Source of the DNA: JAZDFC01 sp043808235 | GTDB lineage: Bacteria; Bacteroidota; Ignavibacteria; Ignavibacteriales; Melioribacteraceae | Direction of reading: 5' to 3' | Assembly: GCA_043808235.1 (NCBI GenBank) | Contig: JAZDFC010000070.1 | Coordinates: 88,086 to 152,085 of the forward strand | Length of the DNA: 64,000 bases | Shown: positions 18,574 through 28,435 of the stretch, piece after piece | How the letters are laid out: every line of letters begins with the position of its first letter | Position numbering within the stretch: the stretch's first letter is position 1 | Program-made: the position numbers and the translations under genes | The notes under the pieces: model-generated | What the model was told of the DNA's origin: nothing | Database searches by the model: none | The model's input: the letters and a program-made list of their open reading frames with translations, nothing else

Positions 18574-18821
18574 TCTGTTTCCACCAAAGAATATTCATAG
18601 TCTTCCATTATCGGATTGGATAATAACTTAGTTGCATATTCGAGGACTTCTTTCTCGGCGCTTGCTTTATCTGCCGCATTCACAAAAAATTCTATGTACT
18701 TACCAATTCTTGTCTGGCTGATATTATTAAAGCCTAGAAGCAGCGCACCCTGCTCAACTGCTTTCCCCTGAGGGTCGAGGATAGTCGGGCGTCTTTTTAC
18801 GATAACAGTAGCTTTGAACAA
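18570..18821 (-). CDS. purS: FGAM synthase small subunit PurS
   Basis: An 83-aa PurS with VIVKRRPTILDPQGKAVEQGALLLGF, the standard opening of this bridging subunit. Together with PurQ it indicates a three-protein PurSQL complex. ATGA overlap with purQ couples translation. Confidence 0.96.
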   Translation of the reverse strand: MFKATVIVKRRPTILDPQGKAVEQGALLLGFNNISQTRIGKYIEFFVNAADKASAEKEVLEYATKLLSNPIMEDYEYSLVETE

Positions 18822-18851
18822 TTTATTCTCTCAATTTTTTAATGTCGAAAA

Positions 18852-19583
18852 TTATTTATCCTTGGTTTTACTGCTGAAAAGCAGTTCAAAAATGTGGCGA
18901 AAAATACCAAATAAAACCATTACAAAAAATATTATAAATAATGCCGCATCGCGGGTATAGTATCCGGAAATAAATCCAAGCGCCATTAGAATTAAAAGTA
19001 CTCTCCTTTCCTTGAATGATTTCTTATTCAATTTGGGGAAAGAACTGTAACCTATTCTACTCACCATTAAGAATGAAACAAGAAGAGTAACCGGAATCAT
19101 AAAATCTGCAAATGGTTTTTCAAAAATGCCCTCATGATAAAATGCAAGAACGAACGAGGCAAGTGTTATAGCTGATATCGGGATTGGCAATCCCTTGAAG
19201 TCGCCTTTCTTCTCGAGATCTTCCGTTTCCACATTGAACCTTGCGAGCCGGAAAGCGCCAAATACAAGCGGCAATGCACTTAATATCATTCCGTACCAAC
19301 CCATTTCAAAAAAGTACACTTTATAAATTAAGAATGCAGGAGCCGCGCCGAAACTCACAACATCCGCCAATGAATCTAATTCAACACCAAATCTGCTGCT
19401 TGTGTGCAGCATTCTCGCTATTAATCCATCCATTACATCGAATACGGCCGCAAGGACAATGAGAAGTGAAGCTACCTTGAAATCTCCGCTTGCGGCAAAT
19501 ATTATCGAAAGGAAACCGCTCAATAAATTAAGTGCAGTAATTGAATTTGGAATTACAGCTTTACTGATTTTAAAATTGCTCAT
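18852..19583 (-). CDS. pssA: CDP-diacylglycerol-serine O-phosphatidyltransferase
   Basis: A 243-aa membrane enzyme making phosphatidylserine. The CDP-alcohol phosphotransferase signature appears as DGLIARMLHTSSRFG followed by ELDSLADVVSFG. It overlaps the psd gene (4 nt), so consecutive steps to phosphatidylethanolamine are co-expressed. Confidence 0.95.
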   Translation of the reverse strand: MSNFKISKAVIPNSITALNLLSGFLSIIFAASGDFKVASLLIVLAAVFDVMDGLIARMLHTSSRFGVELDSLADVVSFGAAPAFLIYKVYFFEMGWYGMILSALPLVFGAFRLARFNVETEDLEKKGDFKGLPIPISAITLASFVLAFYHEGIFEKPFADFMIPVTLLVSFLMVSRIGYSSFPKLNKKSFKERRVLLILMALGFISGYYTRDAALFIIFFVMVLFGIFRHIFELLFSSKTKDK

Positions 19584-20230
19584 TTATCAAACTCGAATAA
19601 AATTGTTTCACCTGCTGTTACTTTATCGCCCTTCTTCACTTTTAATTTCCAACCTTTGGGAACAACAACATCGGAACGACTGCCGAATTTTATCATTCCA
19701 AATCTCTCGCCAACTTTAACCGAATCTCCGGCTTTCAAATTACAAACGATTCTTCGCGCTACCATTCCCGCAACCTGTGTATAAAACATCTTCCCGTATT
19801 CCGAAAGTATTCCGATCTCCGTTCTTTCATTCCGCTCATCCGCTTTATCATGAAAGGCAACAAGATATTCACCTTCGATATATTTATAGTAATCAACCAT
19901 GCCGGAAATTGGAATCCTATTGACGTGCACATTTAAAGGCGACATAAAAATGGATATTTGAGTTCCACCGTCTTGTATATATTTATGCTGTTCAATTTCT
20001 TTCACAATAATGATTACGCCATCAGCCGGGGCAACAATGATTCCTTTGTGGGATGGGGGAGTGCGTTCAGGATCGCGAAAGAAGTATAATGTGAAGGCAA
20101 GAAGAGCTACAGCAATCAAAATCAAAGGGATTTTAATAAAATTACTTTGGATGAAAAATGATAGAATAATCAATAGGAAATCGATAATGGCAACGACTCC
20201 AATTGTATTATAACCGTATTTCGTAAACAT
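19580..20230 (-). CDS. psd: Phosphatidylserine decarboxylase (short form)
   Basis: A 216-aa Psd that converts phosphatidylserine to phosphatidylethanolamine with a pyruvoyl group formed by self-cleavage. Two N-terminal membrane helices precede ADGVIIIVKEI, ISIFMSPLNVHVNRIP and the cleavage site GS in KFGSRSDVVVP (the equivalent of LGST). The short archaeal/alpha-proteobacterial type fits. It is the first gene of psd-pssA-purS-purQ-tatA-gatA. Confidence 0.94.
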   Translation of the reverse strand: MFTKYGYNTIGVVAIIDFLLIILSFFIQSNFIKIPLILIAVALLAFTLYFFRDPERTPPSHKGIIVAPADGVIIIVKEIEQHKYIQDGGTQISIFMSPLNVHVNRIPISGMVDYYKYIEGEYLVAFHDKADERNERTEIGILSEYGKMFYTQVAGMVARRIVCNLKAGDSVKVGERFGMIKFGSRSDVVVPKGWKLKVKKGDKVTAGETILFEFDK

Positions 20231-20396
20231 CGATTCCCATTAATGTTAATAATAAGATTAGCTGTGCAAAATTTAATATTTTCTTTTGTAATTTATTAAA
20301 CAAATATTTTTTGGTAAATTTCTACCGGAGTTAGTATCTAATTTCCCAAACAAGAATAAAATCAATACAAATAAGAATAGATAAGATGGAGGTAAA

Positions 20397-20723
20397 ATGA
20401 AAGGCGGTATGCAAGGAATGTTGAAACAGGTTCAAAAAATGCAAGCCGAAATGGAACGTATACAAGCTGAATTGGCAAACAAAACTGTTACCGAGGAAAG
20501 CGGCGGTGGAATGGTAAAAGCGACCGTTAACGGGAAAAAGGAAGTCGTTTCAATTAATATAGATAACGAAATTATTACTTCGGGCGATAAAGAAATGCTG
20601 GAAGATCTTGTTGTTGCGGCAGTGAATAAAGCTTTGGGAACTGCAGGCAAAATGGCGGAAGATGAATTATCCGGATTAACAAAAGGAATGATGCCTCCGG
20701 GTTTTAATTTGCCTGGGATGTAG
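20397..20723 (+). CDS. YbaB/EbfC nucleoid-associated protein
   Basis: A 108-aa DNA-binding protein with an N-terminal coiled-coil segment (MLKQVQKMQAEMERIQAELANK) and VKATVNGKKEVVSINID. It sits directly before recR with no gap, the conserved ybaB-recR arrangement. A GGAGG ribosome site precedes the ATG. Confidence 0.95.
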   Translation: MKGGMQGMLKQVQKMQAEMERIQAELANKTVTEESGGGMVKATVNGKKEVVSINIDNEIITSGDKEMLEDLVVAAVNKALGTAGKMAEDELSGLTKGMMPPGFNLPGM

Positions 20724-21320
20724 ATGTTAATAGCCGAACCACTTCAAACTGCCATTGATGAGTTGAGCAAATTACCTTCAATCGGTAAAAAAACGGCTCA
20801 ACGTTTGGCGCTTTATCTTATCAAAAGCGATCAGGAGAATGTTAATAATCTTGTGAAAGCGATTGTAAGTTTAAAAACAGAATTAAAAAACTGTTCGATA
20901 TGCTACAACATTTCGGTTAATGATACATGCGATATTTGTAATAGCTCTAAAAGAGATAGATCGATTATTTGTGTTGTTGAAGAAGCAAGCGATATTATCG
21001 CAATCGAAAAGACGAACGAATTCAACGGATTGTATCACGTTCTTGGCGGTGTACTGAATCCTTTGAATGGAACCGCGGCTGAATCTCTCAGGATAAATGA
21101 GTTGTTAACAAGAATTGATCAGGATAAAATAAAAGAAGTGATTCTCGCGTTAAATCCGGATACAGAAGGGGAGACAACTTCGCTGTATTTAGCAAAGATT
21201 ATTAAACCCTATAACGTGAAAGTAACACGTATTGCGCGGGGATTGCCGATGGGCGGAGACCTTGAATTTGCAGATGATGCGACGATTGGCAGAGCCGTTT
21301 TAAGTCGCATAATATTATGA
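20724..21320 (+). CDS. recR: Recombination protein RecR
   Basis: A 198-aa RecR: N-terminal helix-hairpin-helix (LPSIGKKTAQRLALYL), C4 zinc finger (CSICYNISVNDTCDIC), then a TOPRIM domain (IICVVEEASDIIAIEK, EVILALNPDTEGETTSLYL). It works with RecF/RecO in loading RecA at gaps. ATG follows the ybaB stop without spacing. Confidence 0.97.
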   Translation: MLIAEPLQTAIDELSKLPSIGKKTAQRLALYLIKSDQENVNNLVKAIVSLKTELKNCSICYNISVNDTCDICNSSKRDRSIICVVEEASDIIAIEKTNEFNGLYHVLGGVLNPLNGTAAESLRINELLTRIDQDKIKEVILALNPDTEGETTSLYLAKIIKPYNVKVTRIARGLPMGGDLEFADDATIGRAVLSRIIL

Positions 21321-22054
21321 TTAAAGACTGGTATAAACATTGGTTTTTATCGGAAGAATATCTTGATGTTTATGGACATAGAAACGAAAAGGACGCGGAG
21401 AAGTTTTTAAATCTTGTTCTTAAATTTATTGATATTCCCGGAGCGTTGGTGCTCGATGCAGCTTGCGGAGCCGGAAGACATTCGATTGCCCTTGCAAAAA
21501 AAGGTTTTAATGTAACAGCATTCGATCTTAGCCGGGCATTATTAAGAATTGCTACTAGAAATTCAATCTCTGAGAATGTATCGGTGAAATTCTTTAATGC
21601 AGATTTACGAAACGTTTCACTTAAAAAGAAATTTCATCTGATAATTAATGCGTTTACCAGCTTCGGGTATTTCGAAACCGATGAGGAAAATTTTTCATTT
21701 ATCCGGAATGCATTCGACTATTTGCTGGATGACGGAAAATTTATTTTGGATTATTTTAATTCAGACTATCTTCAGCGAAACTTGACAGCTTATTCCGAAA
21801 AGATTTCTGAAGGTAAAATAATTGTTGAGAGACGTTCTATTGTTGATGACAGGGTTGTTAAAGAAATAGAAATACGAAACGGCAGCTCCAACAAAATTTT
21901 TTATGAGTCGGTGAAATTATATTCGCCCGACAGATTATTAAAAAAACTCGAAGAGATTGGATTTGGAATTTTATGTATTTATGGAAATTATAATGGTGAG
22001 ATTTTTAATCAAACTAATTCCGAGAGGATGATTTTAATATGCGGCAAAAAATAA
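21317..22054 (+). CDS. Class I SAM-dependent methyltransferase
   Basis: A 245-aa protein. Motif I is VLDAACGAGRHSIALA, followed by VTAFDLS and LIINAFTSFGYFETDEEN. The SAM-binding Rossmann domain occupies the first half. The substrate is unknown. It overlaps recR by 4 nt and the next lipoprotein by 16 nt, so it is part of this operon. Confidence 0.88.
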   Translation: MIKDWYKHWFLSEEYLDVYGHRNEKDAEKFLNLVLKFIDIPGALVLDAACGAGRHSIALAKKGFNVTAFDLSRALLRIATRNSISENVSVKFFNADLRNVSLKKKFHLIINAFTSFGYFETDEENFSFIRNAFDYLLDDGKFILDYFNSDYLQRNLTAYSEKISEGKIIVERRSIVDDRVVKEIEIRNGSSNKIFYESVKLYSPDRLLKKLEEIGFGILCIYGNYNGEIFNQTNSERMILICGKK

Positions 22055-22620
22055 CAATATTATCAATTGTTGTTTTGCTATTTGCTTACTCATGCGATAT
22101 CCTCACAACCAGGGATTCAGAGCCGCCGGATCAACCGAGATCGAACTTCCTGCCGGCAACTACTCCCGAAATTTTATTCCAAAATTTTCAAAATTCCATT
22201 CGGGAAAAAAACGAACCCAACTACATGGCTTCGTTTGTTGATTCTTCATTTCTTAACAAGATTTACAAATTTGTTCCTTCGAGCGGATCAATATCGCAAT
22301 ATTCAATTTTAGCCTACTGGGATTTGACAGCTGAAAAGCAGTACTTCAATCATATTATTGCTTCAGCCGGCGATTTTCCAATTAGCGTCACACTCGTCGA
22401 AACAGAAAAAAGCATAACGGGAGATAGTGCATCTTTTCAATTTGATTATGAATTATCGCTGCCTTTTACAGACGAATCAATACCATCCAAATATGAAGGC
22501 ACGTTACTGTTTAAAATACAACTTGATACCCAGCAGAAATGGGTAATTTATGAATGGGAGGATTATAAAAAAGAAGCTCTCCCGAGTTGGAGCGAATTAA
22601 AAGGAAGATTTTATCTATAA
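22039..22620 (+). CDS. Lipoprotein, NTF2-like, unknown function
   Basis: A 193-aa lipoprotein with signal ILSIVVLLFAYSC (Cys19). The mature part has ILFQNFQNSIREKNEPNYMASFVDSSF and ends QQKWVIYEWEDY, a pattern that suggests an NTF2-like fold. The following gene has the same layout. The function is unknown. Confidence 0.75.
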   Translation: MRQKITILSIVVLLFAYSCDILTTRDSEPPDQPRSNFLPATTPEILFQNFQNSIREKNEPNYMASFVDSSFLNKIYKFVPSSGSISQYSILAYWDLTAEKQYFNHIIASAGDFPISVTLVETEKSITGDSASFQFDYELSLPFTDESIPSKYEGTLLFKIQLDTQQKWVIYEWEDYKKEALPSWSELKGRFYL

Positions 22621-23110
22621 AAGGATTTTTGAAATATTGTTAGTTGTTATTCTAACAAGCTGTGTTAATCCGTTTGCGCCGCAACTTGATGAGAATTTGG
22701 GAAACGAAGGATCTCTTATTAGCGATCAAAAGGATATTAGCGGAGTATTTCAGAATTTGCAGTATGCTTATTCGTTTAAGGACACCACGATTTATGGGAA
22801 AATAATCTCGGATGATTTTACATTTATTTACCGGGATTACGATTTGGCAGTTGATATTTCGTGGGGAAGAGAAGAAGAAATGAAAGTGACTCATGGTCTT
22901 TTTGAGAATACGCAACGGTTGGATTTAATTTGGAACAATATTATTTCGATAACCGATGATTCGACGAACATTATTAGGAGTTTTAATTTAACAGTTACTT
23001 TTAATCCTACAGACATTATATTAGTTGATGGAAAAGTGAATTTAAATCTAATAAAGGATACCGAGAACAGATGGCGGATACGCCGTTGGAATGACGAATC
23101 CAATTTTTAA
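22601..23110 (+). CDS. Second NTF2-like lipoprotein, start uncertain
   Basis: The frame is open from 22601 to 23110. A TTG at 22637 would leave only a short signal (LLVVILTSC). The codons before it read KRIFEILLVV, a complete lipoprotein signal with basic n-region, so translation probably begins further upstream, at a non-ATG codon overlapping the previous stop. The mature part (VFQNLQYAYSFKDTTIYGKI, then ENRWRIRRWND) matches the previous lipoprotein in layout, so they look like paralogs. Confidence 0.72.
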   Translation, partial: KEDFIYKRIFEILLVVILTSCVNPFAPQLDENLGNEGSLISDQKDISGVFQNLQYAYSFKDTTIYGKIISDDFTFIYRDYDLAVDISWGREEEMKVTHGLFENTQRLDLIWNNIISITDDSTNIIRSFNLTVTFNPTDIILVDGKVNLNLIKDTENRWRIRRWNDESNF

Positions 23111-23115
23111 AAATT

Positions 23116-23985
23116 ATGATCTACTTTTATATCTCAGAATCAATCAAATCATTTAATCGTGCTAAATTAGCATCGCTTGTTACTGTTTTTATTACAAGCA
23201 TCGCTATTTTATTAACAATAACCTCGCTTGCGCTTGTTCTCGTTTCAAAAAAAATTAACGATTATTTGAAAGCGCAAATAAACGTGAGTGTTTTTCTTGA
23301 AGATAGTTTAAGGCAAAACGAAATTCACCAAATTAAGTTAAAACTACAGGATGACATCAATGTAAAAGCTGTTAAATATTTTGATAAAGATGCAGCTATT
23401 AAAAAGTTTATTGAAGAAACCGGCGAAGATTTTAGAAGAATCCTTCAAATTAATCCGTTACCAGCTTCCTTCGTAGTTCAATTAAAACCTGAGAAAATTA
23501 ATAACAGGACATTACATGACTTTGCGAGCCATGTGCAAAGGATTAGTGGTGTAAGCGATGTTGTATATGAGGATGATTTAATCTTGCGAATGCTGAATTT
23601 CCTATTCTCATTTGAATTGATGATTTATATCGCTGCTTTCATTGCAATAGTTCTCTCCATTTATTTGGTTTACTCGATTAATAAATTTATAACTCATACC
23701 AAAGCCGAACAATTTAATACAATGAAATTAGTCGGTGCAAAATTAAAAGCGATTAGAATACCGATTATTGTCAATGGAATCATCATCGGGATAATCTCAG
23801 GTTTACTCTGTGCGTTATGTTACAACCTCGGTTTGCTGATATTGAATAAAATTTATCATAATATTAACTTTACAAAGTGGTACTATCTTATTAATGTTAC
23901 AACTCTAATTTTAGGAATTATGTTTGGATTTTTGGGTAGTCTGCTTTCTGCCCGAAAAATAAACTTAAAAATTGAGAGTTTCTAA
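23116..23985 (+). CDS. ftsX: Cell division permease FtsX
   Basis: A 289-aa FtsX: an N-terminal membrane helix, an extracytoplasmic domain (INVSVFLEDSLRQNEI...VKYFDKDAAIKKF), then three helices in the FtsX/MacB-like permease part (FNTMKLVGAKLKAIRIP). With FtsE it activates septal amidases. ftsE is not adjacent, which is unusual since the two are normally paired. Confidence 0.9.
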   Translation: MIYFYISESIKSFNRAKLASLVTVFITSIAILLTITSLALVLVSKKINDYLKAQINVSVFLEDSLRQNEIHQIKLKLQDDINVKAVKYFDKDAAIKKFIEETGEDFRRILQINPLPASFVVQLKPEKINNRTLHDFASHVQRISGVSDVVYEDDLILRMLNFLFSFELMIYIAAFIAIVLSIYLVYSINKFITHTKAEQFNTMKLVGAKLKAIRIPIIVNGIIIGIISGLLCALCYNLGLLILNKIYHNINFTKWYYLINVTTLILGIMFGFLGSLLSARKINLKIESF

Positions 23986-24013
23986 CCCATTCGGAAAAAT
24001 TAAGGTCATTATT

Positions 24014-24526
24014 ATGTTCAAAAAACTATTTGTATTGTTTATTTTCCTTTCTGTGCCGGTTTTTTCACAGGTTGACGATTATCGTTTAGGAACCCAGCTT
24101 GGCAGGTATCAAACCCAGGGTGGGCTATACGATTACTCGGAAGCTGAAACTGTCAATATCAAAGTCGCTATTTGGGGTTTTGTTAAATTTCCAGGACGCT
24201 ATATCGTTCCAATTTATACAAACGTTCGGGATCTCATATCATTTGCTGGTGGACCAACCGACGATGCTCTTCTCGATGATCTTAGAATTTACAGAATGCT
24301 CGAAGATTCCACGCAGAGCTTAATAAGATTTAATTATAACGATCTGATGTGGGAAAATGAATTAAAAACAAAAAATAGATATGTCCCCGATTTACGGGCT
24401 GGCGATATTCTTTTAGTACCTGGCAGTGAGAGATATTATTTTAGAGACACTATGCAGATGATACTATCAGTACTATCAACGGCAATTTCACTTGCGATTT
24501 TAATTTGGACTATTACAAGAAATTAA
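24014..24526 (+). CDS. Small SLBB-domain exported protein
   Basis: A 170-aa protein from the ATG at 24014 (MFKKLFVLFIFLSVPVFSQ signal peptide). An earlier TTG start at 23972 would add residues before the signal and is less likely. It has one SLBB-like beta-grasp segment (VAIWGFVKFPGRYIVPIYTNVRDLISFAGG), then DLRAGDILLVPG and a C-terminal membrane helix. It sits directly before the BY-kinase and probably belongs to the polysaccharide export machinery. Confidence 0.82.
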   Translation: MFKKLFVLFIFLSVPVFSQVDDYRLGTQLGRYQTQGGLYDYSEAETVNIKVAIWGFVKFPGRYIVPIYTNVRDLISFAGGPTDDALLDDLRIYRMLEDSTQSLIRFNYNDLMWENELKTKNRYVPDLRAGDILLVPGSERYYFRDTMQMILSVLSTAISLAILIWTITRN

Positions 24527-24540
24527 AAGGGATTACAGAG

Positions 24541-26808
24541 ATGGAAAATTTTAATATTGATCGATTGAGGGAGCCAGAGCATACCACTATCAAGGATTAT
24601 GTTAATTTAATACGACAGAATTTTTTACCTATTTTGATTATTACATCCGCCGCGCTGGCTGTATCCATTCTTTACGCGGTTAATGCAATTGATATTTATA
24701 AATCTACAACAGTTCTTAAAATATCCAAGCCTACAGGAAGTGTTCTTGAAGGCTCACTGATGCCTGAGTTTAGTGATTTCGGAAGTGATAGGTTTATTGC
24801 AAATGAAATTGAAATTCTCAAGAGTTATACAACAAGAGAAAAAGTCGCGAAAACACTTATTGATTCCTTCAACACAATACTTCAAAAAAATAAGTTTTAT
24901 ATCGTTTTAAATAGAGATTTTATTAAGGATAAAAACACGCGCGAAACTATTCCCATTTCAACGCTCACAAAATTACTTGCAAGCCACGTTGCAATTGATC
25001 AGAAACGAGGATTAGACATTGTTGAAATCACTGCTGAATCGCCTTCGGCATATGAATCGCAGTTAATTGCAAATATTTATGCTGCTGCTTACAAAGAGCT
25101 AAATCTCATGAATAATAGACAAATGTTAAATGAAGTTACCCAGTTTTTAAAGAATCAGCGTGTAAATAAGCTCGATGATTTGAATCTGGCTGAAGAAAAA
25201 TTAAAATTATTCCAGCAACAGGGAGGCATCGTCGTTCTCAGCGATCAGGCAAAAGCACTAATCGATCAACTATCCTCCTTTGAAGCCCAGCGTAATGCAG
25301 TTGAAATTGACTTAATGATATCTAAAAATACTCTCGCAAAATATAAAGAGGAGTTGGATAAACAAAATCCGAGAATTAAGGAATATATTGAAAATGCCGC
25401 TGCTGAGTTAAGACGAAAAAGCTTACAGGATGAAATAGCTCGATTTGAAACACAACGGGATGTTGCGCTTGCAAACAATAAGGATTCACGTCAACGTCAA
25501 GAACTTCTCGACACATGGAATAAAAAAATTAACGAGTTGAAAGATAAATTAGACGTTCAATTACGCATTTACCAGGCTAGTATTTTTGCTTCGAGTCCGG
25601 AGGAAATTAAACAGCTTACGCAAAAAGTTTTAGAAGAAGAAGTTAAGTATCAATCTTTGCAGTCATCTTTTAATGAGTTGAATAAAATTGTTGGTGAATA
25701 CTCTGCCCGTTTTAGCCGGATGCCGGAGAAAGCAATTGAATCAGCTAAACTTGAACGCGAACAGGCTGCTAACGAAAAATTGTATCTTCTTGTTGAGGAA
25801 CGATTCCAGGAAGCAATGATTAACGAACAATCCACTCCCGGCAACGTTTTGCTTATTGATTACGCCCGAACTCCTGAATTACCAGCCAAACCAAATAGAA
25901 TAATGATTGTGCTGATTGGTTTGGTAATGGGAATGGGAATGGGATTCGGCTTTGCATTCCTTCGTAATTATTTTGATTCAACTATTAAAACTCCTGAAGA
26001 TATTCAAAAGAAAAATATCAGTGTACTCGCATGGATTCCACAGATTGATGGACTATCCTCGGAAAGCAAGGAATTTGAATTTGTTGTTGGAAAACGTCCT
26101 GACTCAATTCCTAGCGAGGCTTTCAGAGCGCTCAGAACTAGAGTTCAATTTTCCAAAGTTGGGAAGGATGCTACAAGAACTATCCTTGTTACATCATCTG
26201 CACCTCGCGAGGGTAAAACAACTGTATCTGTAAATTTGGCAGGCAGCTTTGCACAAGCTAATAAAAGAACAGTAATTGTTGACTGCGACCTTCGTAAACC
26301 AAGAGTTCATACAATTTTTAAGGATAATCGTTATCCTGGTTTCTCGGATTATTTCTTTGAACAAGCATCTTACGAGCAGATTATCAGAAAATCCGAGCTT
26401 GAAAATTTATTTTATATTACGGCTGGTACAATTCCACCGAATCCTTCGGAAATATTAGGTTCACCTCAAATGGTTGAATTTATTGAGGAGTTGAAAAAAG
26501 ATTTCGATTTAATTGTACTTGATTCACCGCCAATCATAGCCGTAACGGATTCCGAAATTTTGTCGAGAATGGTTGATGCCACGATACTTGTTGTCTCAGC
26601 TAACCTTACCGAGAATGACTTAATGCAAAAATCTGTGGAGTTGCTTACTCATGAGCATGGTTCATTTATCGGAGTCTTGTTGAATAACTTTAGTTATAAA
26701 GGCGGTTACGGATCTTACTACAAATATTATTACTATTACTCCAAACCAAGTAATGGTCAAGGTCAAAATAAAAAGTCGTCTAAACTTGTTAAATCATCAA
26801 AAACATAA
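24541..26808 (+). CDS. Polysaccharide co-polymerase/tyrosine autokinase (Wzc-like BY-kinase)
   Basis: A 755-aa inner-membrane protein that controls chain length and assembly of exported polysaccharide. Wzz domain with TM1 (ILIITSAALAVSILYA), a long periplasmic coiled coil (about 200-420), TM2 (IMIVLIGLVMGMGMGFGFAF), then a cytoplasmic BY-kinase: Walker A SSAPREGKTTVS, Walker A' IVDCDLRKPRVH, Walker B LIVLDSPPI, and a tyrosine cluster near the C-terminus (YYKYYYYYS). The ATG at 24541 follows AAAAGGG; an upstream TTG would add 12 residues. Confidence 0.95.
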   Translation: MENFNIDRLREPEHTTIKDYVNLIRQNFLPILIITSAALAVSILYAVNAIDIYKSTTVLKISKPTGSVLEGSLMPEFSDFGSDRFIANEIEILKSYTTREKVAKTLIDSFNTILQKNKFYIVLNRDFIKDKNTRETIPISTLTKLLASHVAIDQKRGLDIVEITAESPSAYESQLIANIYAAAYKELNLMNNRQMLNEVTQFLKNQRVNKLDDLNLAEEKLKLFQQQGGIVVLSDQAKALIDQLSSFEAQRNAVEIDLMISKNTLAKYKEELDKQNPRIKEYIENAAAELRRKSLQDEIARFETQRDVALANNKDSRQRQELLDTWNKKINELKDKLDVQLRIYQASIFASSPEEIKQLTQKVLEEEVKYQSLQSSFNELNKIVGEYSARFSRMPEKAIESAKLEREQAANEKLYLLVEERFQEAMINEQSTPGNVLLIDYARTPELPAKPNRIMIVLIGLVMGMGMGFGFAFLRNYFDSTIKTPEDIQKKNISVLAWIPQIDGLSSESKEFEFVVGKRPDSIPSEAFRALRTRVQFSKVGKDATRTILVTSSAPREGKTTVSVNLAGSFAQANKRTVIVDCDLRKPRVHTIFKDNRYPGFSDYFFEQASYEQIIRKSELENLFYITAGTIPPNPSEILGSPQMVEFIEELKKDFDLIVLDSPPIIAVTDSEILSRMVDATILVVSANLTENDLMQKSVELLTHEHGSFIGVLLNNFSYKGGYGSYYKYYYYYSKPSNGQGQNKKSSKLVKSSKT

Positions 26809-26820
26809 ATTATTAATCTG

Positions 26821-28434
26821 TTGAAAAGAATTCTTATTCGTTTTTCATTTGCCATTTCTTTTGTAATCGTTTTTTCGGGAATCCTTCACTCGCAAAGGAT
26901 TCCCGACTATTCTGACCGAAATTCCATTTTCAATCTCGATTCGCTCAATAATTCTAATTTAAGAAGCGATTTTTTAACTGCGACTGAAGGATTTCTTGAT
27001 CCCTCCGAATATTTTGTTGGTCCCGGCGATAAACTGATAATCAATATTCGGGGCGTATTGGAAAGTGAATATCCCCTTATCATCGATCACGAAGGTAAAA
27101 TATTATTGCCGAAAATAGGGATGGTGGATTTAAAGAATCTTAATCTCGCTGCCGCAAAAGAAAAAATTATCAAGACTGTACTAAAATATTTTAAAGATGT
27201 CGAAGTAAATATTTCACTGATCGATTTTCGAAAAATAAAAGTGAATCTAATTGGAAATGTTTCTCATCCGTCTTCATTCATATTAGCAGCAAATACACGT
27301 CTTATGGATTTACTTGTGCACTCAAATGCGGTGCTTCCCACGACTGATTTAAGAAATATCAAAATCATCGATAATTCTTCAAATGTAAAATTTTATGATC
27401 TGCTTGCGTATTTGCGATTGGCTGAAAAAATAAATAATCCATATTTACGCGAAGGGGATATTGTACAGGTAATGGTTGTCGATCACAGAGTTTCAGTTTA
27501 TGGAAGTGTTATGTATCCCGGGAATTATGAATTTACCGAGAGCGATACAGCAGACAGACTTATCCAAATCGCTGGAGGTCTTACCAAAAAAGCTGAAACC
27601 GATACACTAGAATTTATATCATTTGATGCTAATGGAGAAAATCTAATAACCCGTTACTATTCATTTGATGAGATCAATTCACATGCGGTTAAATTGCATA
27701 GTGGAGATAAAATTGTTGTACGTGAGAAACCAAATTACTTGATCGATAGATTGGTCAATGTAAGTGGTTATGTTAAACATCCCGGTTATTACAAAATAAT
27801 TCGTTATGAGACCACTTTAAAAGAATTACTCTTAAACGAAGCTGGAGGCTTTTTAGAGAATGCTTCGCTTAAAGATGCCTATGTAATCCGAACAGTTGGA
27901 GATGAGAACATCGATCCGGAATTTGAAAGATTAAAAACCATTCCCCGCGCGGATATGACTGATGATGAATATGATTATTTCAAAACTAAATCTCGCGAAA
28001 GAAAAGGGAAAATGGTTGTCGATTTTGAAAAATTATTTTTACACAATGATGCTAATGAGGATTTGGTACTAAAAAGAGGGGATGAAATTATTATACCTGA
28101 AGCGGTTGACTATATTTCGGTGCTCGGACAAATCGTGAATCCCGGAAATATTATTTATAAATCCGAACTTGGAATTGAACAATATATTGAACTTGCCGGC
28201 GGATTCGGCTGGCGTGCTGTTAAAGGTGATGTACGATTGATAAAACACAATAGCGGCGAATGGATTGAGGAAGACGACGTTGAAGAAATTGAACCGGGAG
28301 ATATAATTTGGGTTCCGGAAGAAACTCCGCCTCCAAAATTCTGGGAGACATTCACAAACATTCTTATTATTGTTGGACAATTAGCTACCGTAATTACAGC
28401 AGTTGTTGCCATCATGGTTGCTTCGAGGAATTGA
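26821..28434 (+). CDS. Wza-like polysaccharide export protein with several SLBB domains
   Basis: A 537-aa protein with a signal peptide (ISFVIVFSGILHSQ). The poly-export domain is FVGPGDKLIINIRG...VDLKNLNLAAAKEKI. Repeated SLBB segments follow (VNLIGNVSHPSSF, VSVYGSVMYPGNYEF, VNVSGYVKHPGYYKI, ISVLGQIVNPGNIIY), and the C-terminus is hydrophobic. It probably forms the outer-membrane/periplasmic channel working with the BY-kinase. Start TTG. Confidence 0.92.
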   Translation: MKRILIRFSFAISFVIVFSGILHSQRIPDYSDRNSIFNLDSLNNSNLRSDFLTATEGFLDPSEYFVGPGDKLIINIRGVLESEYPLIIDHEGKILLPKIGMVDLKNLNLAAAKEKIIKTVLKYFKDVEVNISLIDFRKIKVNLIGNVSHPSSFILAANTRLMDLLVHSNAVLPTTDLRNIKIIDNSSNVKFYDLLAYLRLAEKINNPYLREGDIVQVMVVDHRVSVYGSVMYPGNYEFTESDTADRLIQIAGGLTKKAETDTLEFISFDANGENLITRYYSFDEINSHAVKLHSGDKIVVREKPNYLIDRLVNVSGYVKHPGYYKIIRYETTLKELLLNEAGGFLENASLKDAYVIRTVGDENIDPEFERLKTIPRADMTDDEYDYFKTKSRERKGKMVVDFEKLFLHNDANEDLVLKRGDEIIIPEAVDYISVLGQIVNPGNIIYKSELGIEQYIELAGGFGWRAVKGDVRLIKHNSGEWIEEDDVEEIEPGDIIWVPEETPPPKFWETFTNILIIVGQLATVITAVVAIMVASRN

Positions 28435-28435
28435 T

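Noticed and set aside
23116..23985. ABC transporter permease instead of FtsX
   Set aside because: The four-helix layout with an N-terminal extracytoplasmic domain and the block FNTMKLVGAK fit FtsX, even though ftsE is not adjacent.
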